Of a stretch of DNA of 14,892 bases, positions 12,601-14,892 are shown in pieces. The notes beneath the pieces were generated by a model. That model worked only from the letters and a program-made list of their open reading frames with translations. It was not told where the DNA came from and did not search any database. This DNA is from an uncultured Lysobacterales bacterium. GTDB taxonomy: Bacteria; Pseudomonadota; Gammaproteobacteria; Xanthomonadales; Xanthomonadaceae. Positions within the stretch are counted from its first letter, which is position 1, and the number at the start of each line of letters is the position of its first letter. The DNA lies in contig CAMPJI010000053.1 in NCBI GenBank assembly GCA_946886865.1, positions 1 through 14,892 of the forward strand, read 5' to 3'. Made by a program: the position numbers and the translations under genes.

Positions 12601-13668
12601 ATGCGTATCGGCGTACCCAAGGAAACCAAGACCCTCGAAGGCCGCGTCGCCCTGGTGCCGGCCGCTGCCGGCGACCTCGTCAACCGTGGCCATGAGGTCT
12701 GGATCGAGAAGGACGCGGGCATCAAGAGCGGCTTCAAGGACGAGCAGTACACCCAGCTCGGGGTGAAGGTGGCGCCGGATGCGGCCGCCCTGTACGAGAA
12801 GGGCGAGCTGATCGTGAAGGTCAAGGAGCCGATTGCCGGCGACCTGGCGCACCTGCGCCGCGACCACCTGCTGTTCTGCTACCTGCACCTGGCCGCCGAG
12901 CCGGTGCTGACCCGCAAGCTGCTGGACATCGGCCTGACCGGCGTCGCCTTCGAGACCGTCGAGCTGCCCAACGGCGACCTGCCGCTGCTGGCGCCGATGT
13001 CGATCATCGCCGGCAAGATCGCCGTGCAGGCGGGCACCACGCTGCTGCACCAGCCCCAGGGCGGCAAGGGCAAGCTGCTGGGCGGCCTGCCGTCCACCTC
13101 GCGCGGCAAGGTCGTGGTGTTCGGCGCCGGCCAGGCCGGTGGCGCCTCGGCAGCGCTGGCCGCGGCCGGCGGTGCCAACGTGGTGGTGTTCGAGAAGCGC
13201 CAGGACCGCATGGACGAGATGATGCGCCTGGGCAACAACGTCACGGCGCTGTACCCGTACGACGATGTGGTCATGCGCGAAGTCGCCAATGCTGACCTCG
13301 TGGTGGGTGCGGTGTTGGTCACCGGTGCCAAGGCGCCGCACGTGCTGACCCGCGACATGCTCAAGGGCATGGAGGACGGCAGCGTGGTGGTCGACATCTC
13401 CATCGACCAGGGCGGCTGCTTCGAGACCTCGCGTCCGACCAACTGGAAGGAGCCGACCTACGTGGAGGAGGGCGTGACCCACTTCTGCGTGACCAACATG
13501 CCCGGCGCGGTCCCGCAGACCAGCTCGCAGGCCATCTGCGCGGCGATCCTGCCGTGGGTGAACAAGCTGGCCTCGGGCAACTGGCGCGACAACCAGGCGC
13601 TGGTGCGCGGCATCAACGTCGAGTCCGGCCAGCTGGTCCATCCGGCCCTGGAAGGCATGGCGCTTTGA
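12601..13668 (+). CDS. ald: Alanine dehydrogenase (NAD-dependent)
   Basis: 355 residues, somewhat shorter than the usual 371. Ald interconverts L-alanine and pyruvate plus ammonia with NAD(H). The catalytic and substrate residues fall at the numbers used for the Mycobacterium tuberculosis enzyme: Arg15 (TLEGRVAL), Lys75 (VKVKEP), His96 (CYLHLAAE), and Asp269 (DISIDQGG; 270 there). The Rossmann motif VFGAGQAG is at 173-180 and TNMPGAVPQTS is near the C-terminus. The ATG at 12601 has GGAG at 12588-12591. The frame is open upstream to 12493 but that part crosses the terminator hairpin and is not coding. No Lrp/AsnC-type regulator gene is adjacent. A strong hairpin separates it from ftsK. Confidence 0.95.
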   Translation: MRIGVPKETKTLEGRVALVPAAAGDLVNRGHEVWIEKDAGIKSGFKDEQYTQLGVKVAPDAAALYEKGELIVKVKEPIAGDLAHLRRDHLLFCYLHLAAEPVLTRKLLDIGLTGVAFETVELPNGDLPLLAPMSIIAGKIAVQAGTTLLHQPQGGKGKLLGGLPSTSRGKVVVFGAGQAGGASAALAAAGGANVVVFEKRQDRMDEMMRLGNNVTALYPYDDVVMREVANADLVVGAVLVTGAKAPHVLTRDMLKGMEDGSVVVDISIDQGGCFETSRPTNWKEPTYVEEGVTHFCVTNMPGAVPQTSSQAICAAILPWVNKLASGNWRDNQALVRGINVESGQLVHPALEGMAL

Positions 13669-13678
13669 GCGGACCGAT

Positions 13679-13708
13679 CGGGTAGCAGGCACCGCCTGCT
13701 ACCCGTTT
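13679..13708 (+). terminator. 12-bp hairpin between ald and ftsK
   Basis: A perfect 12-bp stem (13679-13690 with 13694-13705, 3-nt loop) begins 10 nt after the ald stop and is followed by only TTT then GACG. The stem is strong but the U-tract is short, so termination may be partial. It is the likely 3' end of the ald mRNA. Confidence 0.65.
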
Positions 13709-13768
13709 GACGTCCGGTTTCCTGTACATTCAACGAGTAACGCAACCTAGCTGAGGCAGTACATCACG

Positions 13769-14892
13769 GTGGCAGCCGCTCCGAGTCGCAGGAAATCTTC
13801 GTCCGCCGAAAAGCGGAGCACGCCGTCGCCGCGCCGGCAGCGGCTCATGCGCGACATCGCGATGATCCTGATCGCGCCTTTCCTGCTGTACCTGCTGGTG
13901 TGCCTGTTCACCTATTCCCCGCAGGACCCCAGCTGGTCCCAGTCGGGCAGCGTGACCGCGCCGCTGCACAACGGCGGCGGCACCGTGGGCGCGTGGCTGG
14001 CCGACATGCTGCTGTACCTGACGGGCTACGTGGCCTTCCTGCTGCCCGTGGTGCTGGGAGCGATCGCATGGATCGCGCTGTTCGGCATGGATGCGGACGG
14101 GGACGGCGACGCCGACCTTGGGCCTGCGTTGCGGCTGGTCGGAATCGTCGGGTTCCTTGTGTCCGCGACGGGGTTGCTGCATCTGCGCGTGGGCGTCGCG
14201 CCCGATTTCTCCGCGGGGGCCGGCGGCATCCTCGGGCAGCTGGTGGGCCGGTCGCTCTACAGCGGGTTCGGCCCGGTGGGCGGCAACCTGTTCCTGCTGG
14301 CGCTGCTGCTGGTGTCGGTGACGCTGGCCACCGGACTGTCATGGCTCGCGGTCATGGACCGGATCGGGCAGGGCGTCATGACGCTCGGGCCGACGCTGTC
14401 ACGGCTGTTCCGGCGCGGGAGTCAGCAGGCCACGCAGTGGCAGCAGGCGCGGGCGTATCGGGAGGAGCGCGAGGAGGTCCGCAAGGTCGATACCGAGCAT
14501 CGTGCCAAACGTGCACCGGTCAAGATCGAGCCGCCCGCGCCGGCCGCGGTTGAAAAGAGTGACCGTGCCAAGCGCGAGCAGCAGATCCCGCTGTTCCACG
14601 TCGGTGACGGTAGCGGCATCCCGCCGCTGGCACTGCTTGACGACCCCAAGCCGCAGCCCAAGGGCTACGACGAGCAGACGCTGGAGACGCTGTCCCGGCA
14701 GATCGAGTTCAAGCTCAAGGACTTCCGCATCGACGCCAATGTGGTCGGTGCCTACCCGGGTCCGGTCATCACGCGGTTCGAGATCGAACCCGCGCCTGGC
14801 GTAAAGGTCAGCCAGATCAGCTCGCTGGACAAGGACATCGCCCGCGGGTTGTCGGTGAAGTCGGTGCGCGTGGTCGACGTCATCCCGGGCAA
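13769..14892 (+). CDS. ftsK: DNA translocase FtsK, N-terminal part (runs off window)
   Basis: 374 codons are present and the frame is open to the edge. FtsK anchors at the division septum and pumps chromosome ends apart, activating XerCD at dif. A basic N-terminus (RRQRLMRD) precedes four membrane segments at about 30-49, 80-105, 120-142 and 173-197. A linker of about 100 residues follows (198-299), rich in charge and proline. The alpha part of the motor starts near Tyr300 ([20 protein letters not shown]) with [16 protein letters not shown]. Walker motifs lie beyond the window. The start is inferred: GTG at 13769 with GAGG 12 nt upstream. The ATG at 13847 would leave only a few residues before the first membrane segment and has no better site. 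Confidence 0.93.
   Translation, partial: MAAAPSRRKSSSAEKRSTPSPRRQRLMRDIAMILIAPFLLYLLVCLFTYSPQDPSWSQSGSVTAPLHNGGGTVGAWLADMLLYLTGYVAFLLPVVLGAIAWIALFGMDADGDGDADLGPALRLVGIVGFLVSATGLLHLRVGVAPDFSAGAGGILGQLVGRSLYSGFGPVGGNLFLLALLLVSVTLATGLSWLAVMDRIGQGVMTLGPTLSRLFRRGSQQATQWQQARAYREEREEVRKVDTEHRAKRAPVKIEPPAPAAVEKSDRAKREQQIPLFHVGDGSGIPPLALLDDPKPQPKGYDEQTLETLSRQIEFKLKDFRIDANVVGAYPGPVITRFEIEPAPGVKVSQISSLDKDIARGLSVKSVRVVDVIPG

Overview
The window is a very GC-rich stretch of bacterial chromosome. Protein similarity and gene order point to a gammaproteobacterium of the Xanthomonadaceae (Lysobacter/Luteimonas/Xanthomonas type). The blocks nudJ-mnmA-hflD, clpS-clpA-infA-aat and trxB-x-ftsK follow the order I know from Escherichia coli, with lineage-specific substitutions. 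I see no insertion sequence, prophage, CRISPR array or other mobile element. The genes are housekeeping genes and all appear intact; the first tRNA and ftsK are cut only by the window edges.

Layout. 1-51: 3' end of tRNA-Gly(GCC), then a terminator-like hairpin, then tRNA-Cys(GCA) at 166-239 with a strong terminator. 276-446: a convergent gap in which I see no gene. Minus strand 506-6164: aconitase (acnA) as a single gene, then a tight four-gene operon read right to left: a secreted YbjN-like protein, nudJ, mnmA and hflD. Junctions in that operon are 1 nt, 4 nt and a 4-nt ATGA overlap. Plus strand 6283-9030: clpS and clpA. Minus strand 9096-12342: infA, aat, a DUF482/FemAB-like acyltransferase overlapping aat, and trxB. 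Plus strand 12601 to the end: alanine dehydrogenase and the first 374 codons of ftsK.

How the genes relate. ClpS (N-degron adaptor), ClpA (AAA+ unfoldase of ClpAP) and Aat (adds Leu/Phe to N-terminal Lys/Arg) form the bacterial N-end-rule pathway, and all three lie within 4 kb. MnmA is a tRNA 2-thiolation enzyme; NudJ and HflD are its usual neighbours. IF1, Aat and the tRNAs add a translation theme. TrxB and aconitase are redox-linked housekeeping enzymes. Ald sits where E. coli has lrp, between trxB and ftsK.

The most interesting signals are non-coding. The same 10-mer, TATAATCGCG, lies in both divergent gaps. At clpS it places the predicted transcription start exactly on the A of the ATG, which suggests a leaderless mRNA. 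At trxB/ald it overlaps an opposite-strand -10-like element and starts a candidate transcript of about 220 nt. That candidate holds two related hairpins, mutually exclusive pairings, an orphan Shine-Dalgarno sequence, and an intrinsic terminator ending 24 nt before the ald start. It is either an attenuated leader of ald or an independent small RNA. I do not recognise it as a known RNA family.
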